Positions 32,817 to 40,813 of a stretch of DNA of 64,000 nt are shown piece by piece. The notes under the pieces were generated by a model, which was not told where the DNA came from, ran no database searches, and saw only the letters and a program-made list of their open reading frames with translations. The first letter of the stretch is position 1. Each line of letters starts with the position of its first letter. The stretch covers positions 1 through 64,000 of the forward strand of contig NZ_VOBR01000004.1 of the NCBI RefSeq assembly GCF_007845675.1, given 5' to 3'. Source of the stretch: Lentzea tibetensis (lineage in GTDB: Bacteria > Actinomycetota > Actinomycetes > Mycobacteriales > Pseudonocardiaceae). The position numbers and the translations under genes are program-made.

Positions 32817-34079
32817 TCAAGCCCGAATAACAGGCTGCTCACTGGTAACAGGCTCATCGGCATGCACAGGCACCAGGTTCAGATTGGGCCGAACATTCCG
32901 ACAGTACTTGGGCACCTTCAAGATAACCTTGGTCCCAGCGTTCTGCGCAGTCTCGACCACCAACGCGTACTCGGCCCCGAACACAGTCCGCATCCGGTCG
33001 TTGATGTTCCCGATCCCCACGTGGGCCCCGGTCTGATGAGCATCCTTGATGTCATCCAACCGATCGGGGTCCATCCCAACGCCATCGTCCTCGACGCTGA
33101 TCAACGCCTCACTACCGTTGTCCTCGGCGGTGATGGTCAACATCCCACCACCGGGCTTCTTGGCCAACCCGTGCCGAACAGCGTTCTCGACCAACGGCTG
33201 CAACACCAGGAACGGCAGAACGACCTGCAGCACCTCAGGCGCAATCCGCAGCCGAACGTTCAACCGAGACCCGTACCGGGCCTGCTCAATGGCCAGGTAC
33301 CGGTGAATGTTGGTCAACTCGTCGGCCAAAGTCGTGAACAACCCGTCCGTCCGGAACGAGTACCGGGTGAACTCGGCGAACTCCTGCAACAACTCACGAG
33401 CATGAGCGGGGTCGGTCCGGATCAACGACGAAATGGTGTTCAACGCGTTGTAGACGAAGTGCGGCGAAATCTGCGCGCGCAACGCACGCACCTCGGCCTG
33501 GGCCAACGCCTGCCGCGACTTCTGCAGCAGCTCGAGCTGCAACTGGGTCGACACGAACCGCGCGGTCTCCTCGGCCATGCGGATCTGCCGCTTGGACGCG
33601 ACCCCGCTGACCACGATCAGCGTGCCGGCCACGTCGTCCTCGACGACCAGCGGTACGACGACGGCGCTGTGCAGGGAGCACGGGCCCTGCAGCTCGCAGC
33701 CGAGCTTGCGGTGCTCGACGTGCTCTTTGCGGTTCTGGCTGATGGCGTGCGTGATCGTGTCGCGGAGGTATTCGTAGTGGTCGGCGGCGCCGCCGTCCCA
33801 CGACAGCACGGTGCCCTCGGCGTCGGTGATGCCGACCGCGACGCAGCGCAGCATCTCGCGCAGGTGGGGGGTGGCCTTGTCCGCGGCTTCCTGGGTGAGG
33901 CCTTCTCTCAGGTCGGCTGATGCCTTCGACATGCGGTGCAACATGTCCATCACGGCGTCCTCGACCGAGGTGCTGACTCGGCGAGCTCGACACAGCATCA
34001 CGAAGAGGCCGAGAACGGCCAAGGTCGCGATGACGCCGAGCACAGCGCGCTCGGTCAACAGGTCACCCACGCGCACCAT
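32817..34079 (-). CDS. LytS-type sensor histidine kinase with GAF-like domain
   Basis: 420 residues. One N-terminal transmembrane helix (V-L-G-V-I-A-T-L-A-V-L-G-L-F-V), a helical linker, a GAF-like sensor region (about 90-180, with C-V-A-V-G-I-T-D-A-E-G and G-C-E-L-Q-G-P-C-S), then the His_kinase block Q-I-S-P-H-F-V-Y-N-A-L-N (His207) and an ATPase domain (V-E-N-A-V-R-H-G-L, D-D-G-V-G-M-D, G-I-G-N-I-N-D-R). It lacks the multi-helix 5TM-LYT input of classic LytS. The sensor Cys residues might bind a cofactor. Likely partner of the LytTR regulator at 30110. Confidence 0.9.
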   Translation of the reverse strand: MVRVGDLLTERAVLGVIATLAVLGLFVMLCRARRVSTSVEDAVMDMLHRMSKASADLREGLTQEAADKATPHLREMLRCVAVGITDAEGTVLSWDGGAADHYEYLRDTITHAISQNRKEHVEHRKLGCELQGPCSLHSAVVVPLVVEDDVAGTLIVVSGVASKRQIRMAEETARFVSTQLQLELLQKSRQALAQAEVRALRAQISPHFVYNALNTISSLIRTDPAHARELLQEFAEFTRYSFRTDGLFTTLADELTNIHRYLAIEQARYGSRLNVRLRIAPEVLQVVLPFLVLQPLVENAVRHGLAKKPGGGMLTITAEDNGSEALISVEDDGVGMDPDRLDDIKDAHQTGAHVGIGNINDRMRTVFGAEYALVVETAQNAGTKVILKVPKYCRNVRPNLNLVPVHADEPVTSEQPVIRA

Positions 34080-34184
34080 GCTGTGCTGCCGACACCCCTG
34101 TAGGCAAGAGGCGCGCCCGGTGTCCGCCCAGTCGGTCCACCGATCCGGGTAGACATCGGATGAATTTACGTGGAGTGTGTGCCC

Positions 34185-34898
34185 GTGAAAGTGGCTCTCT
34201 TCGCGACGTGCCTGACCGACACGTTCTACCCGTCGACCGCGAAAGCCGTGGTTCGCCTGCTGGAACGGCTCGGGTGCGAGGTCTCGTTCCCCCTCGAGCA
34301 GACGTGCTGCGGCCAGATGCACTTCAACACCGGCTACCGGTCTCATTCGGTGCCGCTGGCACGGCAGTACACCGAGGTCTTCGAATCCTTCGACCACGTC
34401 GTTGCGCCGTCCGGGTCGTGCGCCGGCATGGTGCGCGAGGTGTACCCCACCCTCGGGGTGTCACCCGTACCGACGCACGAGCTGTCCGAGTTCCTCGTGG
34501 ACGTACTGGGCGTGACGGACGTCGGCGCGTGGTTCCCCCACCGGGTCACCTATCACCCCACTTGTCACTCACTGCGCATGTTGGGCGTCGGGGACAAGCC
34601 GCTGAAGTTGCTGAGCGCAGTTCGCGCACTCGATCTGGTGGAACTTCCGGCCGCGGAGACGTGCTGCGGGTTCGGCGGCACGTTCGCCATCAAGAACGCC
34701 GAGACGTCGACCGCGATGCTCGCGGACAAGATGCGCTGCGTGCTGGACACCGGCGCCGAGGTGCTGAGCGCGGGCGACAACTCGTGCCTCATGCACATCG
34801 GTGGCGGCCTGTCCCGGCTCAAGGCGGGCGTGCGCACGGTGCACCTCGCCGAGATCCTGGCTTCGACGGAGGAGGACCCGTGGCGCGCAACCCCGTGA
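34185..34898 (+). CDS. lutA: Lactate utilization Fe-S protein LutA
   Basis: 237 residues. Two CCG domains: the first has E-Q-T-C-C-G-Q-M-H and the second E-T-C-C-G-F-G-G-T-F, with Y-H-P-T-C-H-S between. These Cys-rich motifs bind an Fe-S cluster in the LutABC L-lactate oxidation complex. GTG 34185 is chosen because GGAG lies nine bases upstream; GTG 34170 and 34179 are also in frame. It overlaps lutB by 19 bp. It is divergent from the LytS kinase. Confidence 0.92.
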   Translation: MKVALFATCLTDTFYPSTAKAVVRLLERLGCEVSFPLEQTCCGQMHFNTGYRSHSVPLARQYTEVFESFDHVVAPSGSCAGMVREVYPTLGVSPVPTHELSEFLVDVLGVTDVGAWFPHRVTYHPTCHSLRMLGVGDKPLKLLSAVRALDLVELPAAETCCGFGGTFAIKNAETSTAMLADKMRCVLDTGAEVLSAGDNSCLMHIGGGLSRLKAGVRTVHLAEILASTEEDPWRATP

Positions 34899-36298
34899 CC
34901 TGGCTCGGCAGCCCCACGTTCCCCAACGCGGCACGTACGGCCCTCGCCGACACCCAGCTCCGCCAGAACCTGCGCAAGGCCACCGGCACGATCCGCGCAC
35001 GTCGCGCGTCCGCGGTCGCCGAGATGCCGGACTGGGAGGCGCTGCGCCTGTCCGGCGAGGCGATCAAGAACGACGTGTTGTCGCGCCTGGAGGTGCTCCT
35101 TCCCCAACTGGAGGAGGCCGTCACCGCGCGGGGCGGCACGGTGCACTGGGCGCGGGACGCCGAGGAGGCCAACGCGATCGTCCTCCGGCTGTGCCGCGAG
35201 AACGACGCCACCGAGGTCGTCAAGGTCAAGTCGATGGCCACCGCCGAGATCGGGCTGAACGAGGCGCTCGAAGAGGGCGGCGTGCACGCGATCGAGACGG
35301 ACCTCGCCGAGCTGATCGTGCAGCTCGGCGACGACCGGCCGTCGCACATCCTGGTCCCCGCGATCCACCGCAACCGCTCGGAGATCAGGGAGATCTTCCA
35401 GCGGCGGATGGGCATCAGCGTCAGCGACGAGCCCGCCGACCTGGCCGAGGCCGCACGTCTCTACCTGCGGCAGAAGTTCCTCACCACCAAGGTCGCGGTG
35501 TCCGGCGCCAACTTCGCGGTCGCGGACACGGGCTCGATCGTGGTGCTGGAGTCCGAGGGCAACGGCCGCATGTGCCTGACCCTGCCGGACACCCTGATCA
35601 CCGTGATGGGCATCGAGAAGCTGGTGCCGACGTGGCAGGACCTCGAGGTGTTCCTGCAGCTCCTGCCCCGGTCGTCGACCGCGGAGCGGATGAACCCGTA
35701 CACCTCGGTGTGGACCGGCGTGACGCCCGGCGACGGCCCGCAGCAGTTCCACCTGATCCTGCTCGACAACGGCCGGACCGCCAGTTTGAAGGACACCGTC
35801 GGACGGCAGGCGCTGCGCTGCATCCGCTGCTCGGCCTGCCTGAACGTGTGCCCGGTGTACGAGCGGACTGGCGGCCAGTCGTACGGCTCCGTCTACCCCG
35901 GCCCGATCGGCGCGATCCTCACGCCGCAGCTGGTCGGCGACATGCACGACAAGCAGGCCGCGTCGCTGCCGTACGCGTCGTCGCTGTGCGGCGCGTGCTT
36001 CGAGGTCTGCCCGGTGCGCATCGACATCCCCAGCGTGCTGACCCACCTGCGCGCCGAGGCGGTCACCGCGAAGGGACGCTCACCTGAGTCCGTCGCCATG
36101 GCCGCTGCCGCGTGGATGTTCCGCGACGCGAAGCGCTACGAACGGGCGCAGAAGCTGGGTGCGCTGGCCCGCCTCCTGGCCAGGAACGGAAAGATCACGT
36201 CCCTGCCGTGGCCGGGCTCTAAGTGGACGTCGTCGCGCGACGTCCCAGCGCCACCCGCCGAGTCGTTCAGGGAGTGGTGGAGGAAAAACCGTGGCTGA
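34880..36298 (+). CDS. lutB: Lactate utilization iron-sulfur protein LutB
   Basis: 472 residues. N-terminal LUD domain (about 60-290, with S-M-A-T-A-E-I-G-L and S-G-A-N-F-A-V-A-D-T-G) followed by two [4Fe-4S] motifs: Cys314-x2-Cys317-x2-Cys320-x3-Cys324 and the C-G-A-C-F-E-V-C-P set (Cys370, 373, 377). Passes electrons from lactate oxidation in the cytosolic LutABC complex. GTG start after GGAGGAGG. Its end overlaps lutC. Confidence 0.95.
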   Translation: MARNPVTWLGSPTFPNAARTALADTQLRQNLRKATGTIRARRASAVAEMPDWEALRLSGEAIKNDVLSRLEVLLPQLEEAVTARGGTVHWARDAEEANAIVLRLCRENDATEVVKVKSMATAEIGLNEALEEGGVHAIETDLAELIVQLGDDRPSHILVPAIHRNRSEIREIFQRRMGISVSDEPADLAEAARLYLRQKFLTTKVAVSGANFAVADTGSIVVLESEGNGRMCLTLPDTLITVMGIEKLVPTWQDLEVFLQLLPRSSTAERMNPYTSVWTGVTPGDGPQQFHLILLDNGRTASLKDTVGRQALRCIRCSACLNVCPVYERTGGQSYGSVYPGPIGAILTPQLVGDMHDKQAASLPYASSLCGACFEVCPVRIDIPSVLTHLRAEAVTAKGRSPESVAMAAAAWMFRDAKRYERAQKLGALARLLARNGKITSLPWPGSKWTSSRDVPAPPAESFREWWRKNRG

Positions 36299-36869
36299 TG
36301 CTCGCACCGAGATCCTCAACCGCATCCGCGCCGCCAAGGTCGCACCGGCAGGCCCCACTCCACGGGACTACCGCCGCACCGGCGAGGGCGGCGTAGAGCT
36401 GTTCGCCGAGCGCGTCGCCGACTACCGCGCGATCGTCCACGCGGTGTCGGACGTGCCAGCGAAGCTGCGGGAGTTGTTGGTGGGCAAGCGAATCGTGGCA
36501 CCGGCGGGCCTGCCTGCCGACTGGCTGGTCGACGGCGTCGAGTGGCTGACCGAGCCGTTGTCCACGGAGGACCTCGACCAGGCGGACGGCGTGCTCACGA
36601 ACTGCGCGGCGGCCATAGCGGACACCGGCACGATCGTGCTGGACGCGGGCGCGGGCCAGGGCAGGCGCGCGCTCACGCTGCTGCCGGACTACCACGTGTG
36701 CGTGGTGCGGACGGACCAGGTGGCGGCGTCCGTCCCGGAAGCGCTGGAACGGCTGGACCCGTTGCGCCCCTTGACGTTCATCAGCGGCCCGTCGGCGACG
36801 AGCGACATCGAGCTCAACCGCGTCGAGGGCGTGCACGGCCCCCGCACGCTGGAGGTCCTGATCACTTGA
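36291..36869 (+). CDS. lutC: Lactate utilization protein LutC
   Basis: 192 residues, a single LUD domain: the core V-L-T-N-C-A-A-A-I-A-D-T-G-T-I-V and the T-F-I-S-G-P-S-A-T-S-D-I-E end are typical. Third member of the LutABC complex converting L-lactate to pyruvate. GTG start overlapping the lutB stop. Its last eight bases overlap the convergent DNA glycosylase gene. Confidence 0.93.
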   Translation: MADARTEILNRIRAAKVAPAGPTPRDYRRTGEGGVELFAERVADYRAIVHAVSDVPAKLRELLVGKRIVAPAGLPADWLVDGVEWLTEPLSTEDLDQADGVLTNCAAAIADTGTIVLDAGAGQGRRALTLLPDYHVCVVRTDQVAASVPEALERLDPLRPLTFISGPSATSDIELNRVEGVHGPRTLEVLIT

Positions 36870-37725
36870 GCAGGCGCGACAGCCTGCGGTCGGCGAGCGG
36901 TTTGCCGTTCGTCTGACAGGTCGGGCAGTACTGGAAAGCCTTGTCCGCGAAGGAAACCTCGCGCACCGTGTCGCCGCACACCGGACAGGGCAGACCGGTG
37001 CGCGCGTGCACCCGCAGCCCGGACCGCTTCTCACCCTTGAGTCGCGCGGCGTCCTGTCCGACGGACCGCGCGACCGCGTCGGTCAGCACCGAGTGCATCG
37101 CCGAGTGCAGGCGGTCCAGCGCGTCCGCGTCGAGCTTCCCGGCCGTCGCGTACGGCGAGAGGCGCGCGGTGTGCATGATCTCGTCGGAGTAGGCGTTGCC
37201 GACGCCCGCCATCAGCGACTGGTCGGTCAGCGCCGTCTTCAGCCGCTCGGTCCGACCGGCCAGCAGCTCCTCCAGCGAGGAACGGCTCAGCGACAGCACG
37301 TCCGGCCCCAGCCGCGCCACGCCGGGCACCTCGGACGGCGACTCGACGATCCACGCCGCGAGGCCCTTCTTGGTGCCGGCCTCGGTGAGGTCGAATCCCG
37401 GCCCCTGTCCGGGTGGGCCGAGGTGCACGCGCAGCGCCAGCGGGCCCCTGCCCTGCTTGGGCGGCGGCGCGGACATCGTGTCCGCCCAGCGCAGCCAGCC
37501 CGCGCGGGCGAGGTGGATGACCAGGTGCAACCCGGAACAGTCCAGGTCGAGGTGCTTGCCGTGCCGGGACGCACCGGTGACCTCGCGCCCGTGCAGCGCG
37601 GTCCACGGCGGGTTGAAGGTCTTCAGCACCTGCAGCGACGCGACGTCGACGCGGTGCACGGTCCGGCCGACCGCGTGCTCGCGCAGGTGGTGGGCGAGTG
37701 CTTCTACCTCGGGTAGCTCGGGCAC
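36862..37725 (-). CDS. Fpg/Nei-family DNA glycosylase
   Basis: 287 residues. Starts M-P-E-L-P-E-V-E with the catalytic Pro2 and Glu3. It contains the helix-two-turn-helix V-G-N-A-Y-S-D-E-I and the C-terminal zinc finger C-P-V-C ... Y-C-P-T-C-Q. Removes oxidised bases and nicks the DNA backbone (base-excision repair). Between Fpg and Nei types the sequence looks closer to actinobacterial Fpg/Nei-like paralogues, so substrate preference is unsettled. Monocistronic and convergent with lutC. Confidence 0.92.
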   Translation of the reverse strand: MPELPEVEALAHHLREHAVGRTVHRVDVASLQVLKTFNPPWTALHGREVTGASRHGKHLDLDCSGLHLVIHLARAGWLRWADTMSAPPPKQGRGPLALRVHLGPPGQGPGFDLTEAGTKKGLAAWIVESPSEVPGVARLGPDVLSLSRSSLEELLAGRTERLKTALTDQSLMAGVGNAYSDEIMHTARLSPYATAGKLDADALDRLHSAMHSVLTDAVARSVGQDAARLKGEKRSGLRVHARTGLPCPVCGDTVREVSFADKAFQYCPTCQTNGKPLADRRLSRLLK

Positions 37726-37740
37726 CCCACCAGTGTCACA

Positions 37741-38178
37741 TCAGTCGACCGGTTGCAGCACGCCGTCGACGTCCGGCAGCGAGTGCATCTCGATGGTCCT
37801 GGCGACGCGCGACGCCTCCTGGCGCACCGCGAGCGGGCCGCGGACCGTGCCGGTCCAGCGCTCCGGCGGCAGGTCGTCCGCGGTCGCCTTGCTCTCCGCG
37901 ACCAGCGTGTGCGGACGGCGGACCGCCCAGCGCACCGGGAAGAACAGGAACAGGAAGATCAACGCCATGATCAGCCAGCCGGGGATGACGACCTGCGACG
38001 GCGTCCACGCGATCAGCACCACGGCCATGATCAGCAGGAGGCCCGCCATCATGACGCCGGGCAGCACACCACCGCTGACGTCGTGCTCGAAGTCGTCCGA
38101 AGTCTCCGGGTTGCGCCACTCGACCCGGCTGTGAACCGTCCACATCCGCCCGTCGGCACCGCGCACCAGCCGCGTCAT
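37741..38178 (-). CDS. Two-helix membrane protein of unknown function
   Basis: 145 residues from ATG 38178. A short N-terminal domain (T-R-L-V-R-G-A-D-G-R-M-W-T-V) is followed by two adjoining transmembrane helices (V-M-M-A-G-L-L-L-I-M-A-V-V-L-I and W-L-I-M-A-L-I-F-L-F-L-F-F) and a cytoplasmic C-terminal region with R-W-T-G-T-V-R-G. No family recognised. A hairpin lies ten bases upstream. It may be cotranscribed with the glycosylase gene 15 bp downstream. Confidence 0.65.
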   Translation of the reverse strand: MTRLVRGADGRMWTVHSRVEWRNPETSDDFEHDVSGGVLPGVMMAGLLLIMAVVLIAWTPSQVVIPGWLIMALIFLFLFFPVRWAVRRPHTLVAESKATADDLPPERWTGTVRGPLAVRQEASRVARTIEMHSLPDVDGVLQPVD

Positions 38179-38187
38179 AGAAAACCC

Positions 38188-38217
38188 GTCTCCCACGCTC
38201 GTGACCCTGCGTGGGAC
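38188..38217. repeat. Hairpin sharing the CGTGGGAGAC word with the sppA palindrome
   Basis: CCCACGC (38192-38198) pairs with GCGTGGG (38209-38215) across a 10-base loop; the left arm continues as GTCTCCCACGC. The ten-base word GTCTCCCACG is identical to part of the 31927-31958 palindrome 6 kb away. It lies directly upstream of the membrane gene ending at 37741. Confidence 0.45.
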
Positions 38218-38253
38218 AACGGTACCGCCTGGGCAATGAGCCCGGTGGGTGAA

Positions 38254-39558
38254 CTACGTCGGCGTGAGTCGTCGCGTGGGGTAAAGGGTGAACGTCGTCG
38301 TCGTGGTCGGGCCGGGGTCGTCGGTGGTCGTCACCGGAGGCGCCGACGACGGCGTGTCCAGCGCGCGGATGGTGCTCGGCGTCGTGGTCGTCGGCAACGC
38401 GCGTTCCACGGGCGGATCGGACGACACGGGGTCGTCCTTCTTCGCGGGCGGCGGAGGCTTCACGGACGGTGACGACGTCTTGACCGGCTTCACGCCGCCG
38501 GGCGGTACGACCGCCTGCTGCACGGGCGGTGCGACGTCGACCTGCTCGTCGGCCACCTGCTGGGTGTGGTCACCGCTGGTGGTGCCCTTCCCAGACTCGG
38601 AGGGGACGGTCGAGATCGCGAGCACGGTGTTCTGGTCCGGGTGCACGACGTCGGGCCCCTGGCCGTGGCCGAACACGCCCGCCATCACGCCGAACAGGCC
38701 GATCGTGGCCACACCGGCCGCGGCGAACGCGAGCTTGACCCGGCCCAGTGCCAGTGAGCCCGTGCCGACGACCAGCGTGCCTTTCGCGGCGAGGGCGGTG
38801 GCCGCACCGAGTGCGGCGGGCATCGCGAGCAGCCCCGCGTGCGCACGCAGCGCGGAGCAGACCTCGTTGAGCTCCGCGTGCAGCGACGTGCAGCCCGCGC
38901 ACCCCTGGAGGTGCGCCTCGATGCGCCGCGACTCGACGCCCTGCACACCGCCCGCGGTGAACGTGCCGAGTTTGGCCCGCACCGACGCGCAGGACGACCG
39001 TCCGCCGTCGTCGGCGAGGTGCGCCTGGAGGTACGCCGCGCGCAGGCCTTCACGCGCCCGGCGGGCGAGCGCGGACATCGCGTTCGGGGAGAGACCGAAG
39101 TACGGCGCGACCGTGGCCGGGCGCTCGCCCTCGACCTCGACGCGCCACAGGACCGCGCGCCAGCGCTCGGGGAGGCTGGTGAACGCGCGGGTGATCAGGC
39201 TGTGCTCGGCGCGGCGGGCGGCGTTGTCCGCGACCGGCTCGACGCGGCGCGACAGCTCCTCGTCCTCGACGGGCACGTCGCGGCGTCTGCCGCTCCACTC
39301 CCACGCGACGCGGCGCGCGACCGTCAGCAGGTACGTGCGCACGTGGTCGGTGGGGCCGCTACCTCGGCGAATCGCCTGCAGCATCCGGAAGAACGCCTCG
39401 GCGGTGAGGTCGTCGGCCTCCGCGGCTTCGCGAACGTGGCGAAGCGAGAAACGGCGGACAGCGTCCGCGTGCCGGGAGAACAGCTCGCCGTACGCCGAGT
39501 CGTCGCCGTCGCGCACTCGGGCGAGCAGATCCCGGTCGACCTCGTTCTCGTCGACCAT
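38254..39558 (-). CDS. ECF sigma factor fused to a zinc-finger anti-sigma and membrane-anchored tail
   Basis: 434 residues from ATG 39558. Sigma region 2 (Y-G-E-L-F-S-R-H-A-D-A-V) and region 4 (L-P-E-R-W-R-A-V-L-W and L-S-P-N-A-M-S-A-L) fill residues 1-185. Next comes a zinc anti-sigma-like motif with H-L-Q-G-C-A-G-C (about 225), one transmembrane helix (about 270-295), and an extracellular Pro/Thr tail rich in T-T-T-T runs. Sigma and anti-sigma in one chain implies release by proteolysis or a conformational signal. Such fusions are known among actinobacterial ECF groups. Monocistronic. Confidence 0.88.
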   Translation of the reverse strand: MVDENEVDRDLLARVRDGDDSAYGELFSRHADAVRRFSLRHVREAAEADDLTAEAFFRMLQAIRRGSGPTDHVRTYLLTVARRVAWEWSGRRRDVPVEDEELSRRVEPVADNAARRAEHSLITRAFTSLPERWRAVLWRVEVEGERPATVAPYFGLSPNAMSALARRAREGLRAAYLQAHLADDGGRSSCASVRAKLGTFTAGGVQGVESRRIEAHLQGCAGCTSLHAELNEVCSALRAHAGLLAMPAALGAATALAAKGTLVVGTGSLALGRVKLAFAAAGVATIGLFGVMAGVFGHGQGPDVVHPDQNTVLAISTVPSESGKGTTSGDHTQQVADEQVDVAPPVQQAVVPPGGVKPVKTSSPSVKPPPPAKKDDPVSSDPPVERALPTTTTPSTIRALDTPSSAPPVTTTDDPGPTTTTTFTLYPTRRLTPT

Positions 39559-39733
39559 CACGCATGTCAACTTGCCACAACGCGGCTGGCCTGCCCACTG
39601 CGTGCACCCCAGTCGACAGCGAAGACCATCCGATCGTCGTGGGCTGATCGATGGAACGCATCCGGTGACGAGACGATTACAGGTGGGCGTCAGGAGGGAG
39701 GTATCTGCCTGCTCACGGACTATCTTCAGCCTC

Positions 39734-40132
39734 GTGGTCGACTGGCGGGAACGGGCTCAGGCACTGGTGCCGGAGCTTCGTGATGTCCTGGAACAGGAGT
39801 CGTGGTCGTGCCACGTGTTCCTCGCCGAACTGTCTCAGCTGGCGATGGAAGCGCACCGCGAGGGCAACGACGACGTGCTGCGCCGGGCGTACGAGTTCGC
39901 GCACTGGTGCTTCCACCAGCCGGAGCAGTTCCTGGAGCACGCCGCGCTCGTCAGCTTCTACGAGCACGTCTTCGACGACTGGGCGCTCCGCGACGAGGTC
40001 GCGCCGTGGCTGCCGGTCGACGTTCTCCCCAAGGTGCGCGCTCTCTGGGAGTGGCGCTGGGACGCCGAGCGGTTGACCGAGGTAGATCGACTTCTCGCCG
40101 GGATCCAGCCCCCCGGTCGGGACGCTGTCTGA
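39734..40132 (+). CDS. Conserved hypothetical protein, 132 aa
   Basis: GTG start. Begins M-V-D-W-R-E-R-A-Q-A-L-V-P-E-L and is helical and acidic throughout, with F-A-H-W-C-F-H-Q-P-E-Q-F-L-E-H-A-A and Y-E-H-V-F-D-D-W. No signal peptide or membrane segment, so cytosolic. It resembles a small immunity-like or DUF-type family, but I cannot name it. It lies just before tRNA-Gly. Confidence 0.65.
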   Translation: MVDWRERAQALVPELRDVLEQESWSCHVFLAELSQLAMEAHREGNDDVLRRAYEFAHWCFHQPEQFLEHAALVSFYEHVFDDWALRDEVAPWLPVDVLPKVRALWEWRWDAERLTEVDRLLAGIQPPGRDAV

Positions 40133-40170
40133 ACCCTTGGTATAGTTCTTCCCGTACCGATGAGGTGCAC

Positions 40171-40246
40171 GCGGATGTAGCGCAGTTGGTAGCGCATCAC
40201 CTTGCCAAGGTGAGGGTCGCGAGTTCGAGTCTCGTCATCCGCTCCA
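40171..40246 (+). tRNA. tRNA-Gly (anticodon GCC)
   Basis: Full cloverleaf: acceptor stem GCGGATG/CATCCGC (40171-40177 with 40236-40242), D-loop AGTTGGTAG, anticodon stem TCACC/GGTGA with loop TTGCCAA (anticodon GCC at 40204-40206), T-loop GTTCGAGT, and encoded CCA at 40244-40246. A TATAGT element lies 25 bp upstream. Confidence 0.97.
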
Positions 40247-40250
40247 CATG

Positions 40251-40284
40251 AAGGCCCCACGCTCCTGGTGAGCGCGGGGCTTTC
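40251..40284 (+). terminator. Terminator of tRNA-Gly
   Basis: AAGGCCCCACGCTC and GAGCGCGGGGCTTT form a stem of about 13 bp with one mismatch and a short loop, ending in TTT, four bases after the tRNA CCA. Confidence 0.85.
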
Positions 40285-40387
40285 ATCGTTTTCCGGGTGT
40301 TCACGGTCCTCTGGGGATGATCGATCGCCGGTTGCGTGCAAAGGTGTTCTGGTCCGTCTTCGAGCTGAGCCGATAGGACTGGAGACC

Positions 40388-40813
40388 ATGGCAGCCACGC
40401 GCAAGGCAACCGCACACTGGGAAGGCAGCCTCTTCGAGGGCCAGGGACAGGTCGCGCTGGAGTCGTCCGGCATCGGCACCTACCCGGTCAGCTGGCCCGC
40501 CCGCACGGAGGAGCCGAACGGGAAGACCAGCCCTGAGGAGCTCATCGCCGCGGCGCACTCGTCCTGCTACAACATGGCGTTCTCCAACGGCCTGACGAAG
40601 GCCGGCACGCCTCCGCAGTCACTGGACACCACCGCCGAGGTGACGTTCGTGCCGGGCACCGGCATCACAGGCAGCCACCTGACGGTCCGCGGCGTCGTGC
40701 CCGGCCTGAGCGCCGAGGCGTTCGCCGAAGCCGCGGAGGTCGCCAAGGAGAACTGCCCGGTCAGCCAGGCGCTGGCCGGCGTGAAGATCACCCTGGACGC
40801 TTCGCTGGCCTGA
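40388..40813 (+). CDS. OsmC-family peroxiredoxin
   Basis: 141 residues, ATG after GGAG. The two redox cysteines are present: Cys60 in A-A-H-S-S-C-Y-N-M and Cys123 in E-N-C-P-V-S-Q-A-L. T-S-P-E-E-L-I-A-A-A is the usual preceding motif. Reduces organic hydroperoxides in the cytosol as a dimer. Monocistronic, with its 3' end overlapping the convergent P450 gene by 26 bp. Confidence 0.93.
   Translation: MAATRKATAHWEGSLFEGQGQVALESSGIGTYPVSWPARTEEPNGKTSPEELIAAAHSSCYNMAFSNGLTKAGTPPQSLDTTAEVTFVPGTGITGSHLTVRGVVPGLSAEAFAEAAEVAKENCPVSQALAGVKITLDASLA

Noticed and set aside
32437-32820. Minus-strand frame of 127 codons in the gene-poor region
   Set aside because: No actinobacterial third-position bias and repetitive Gly/Cys/Trp content from the direct repeat.
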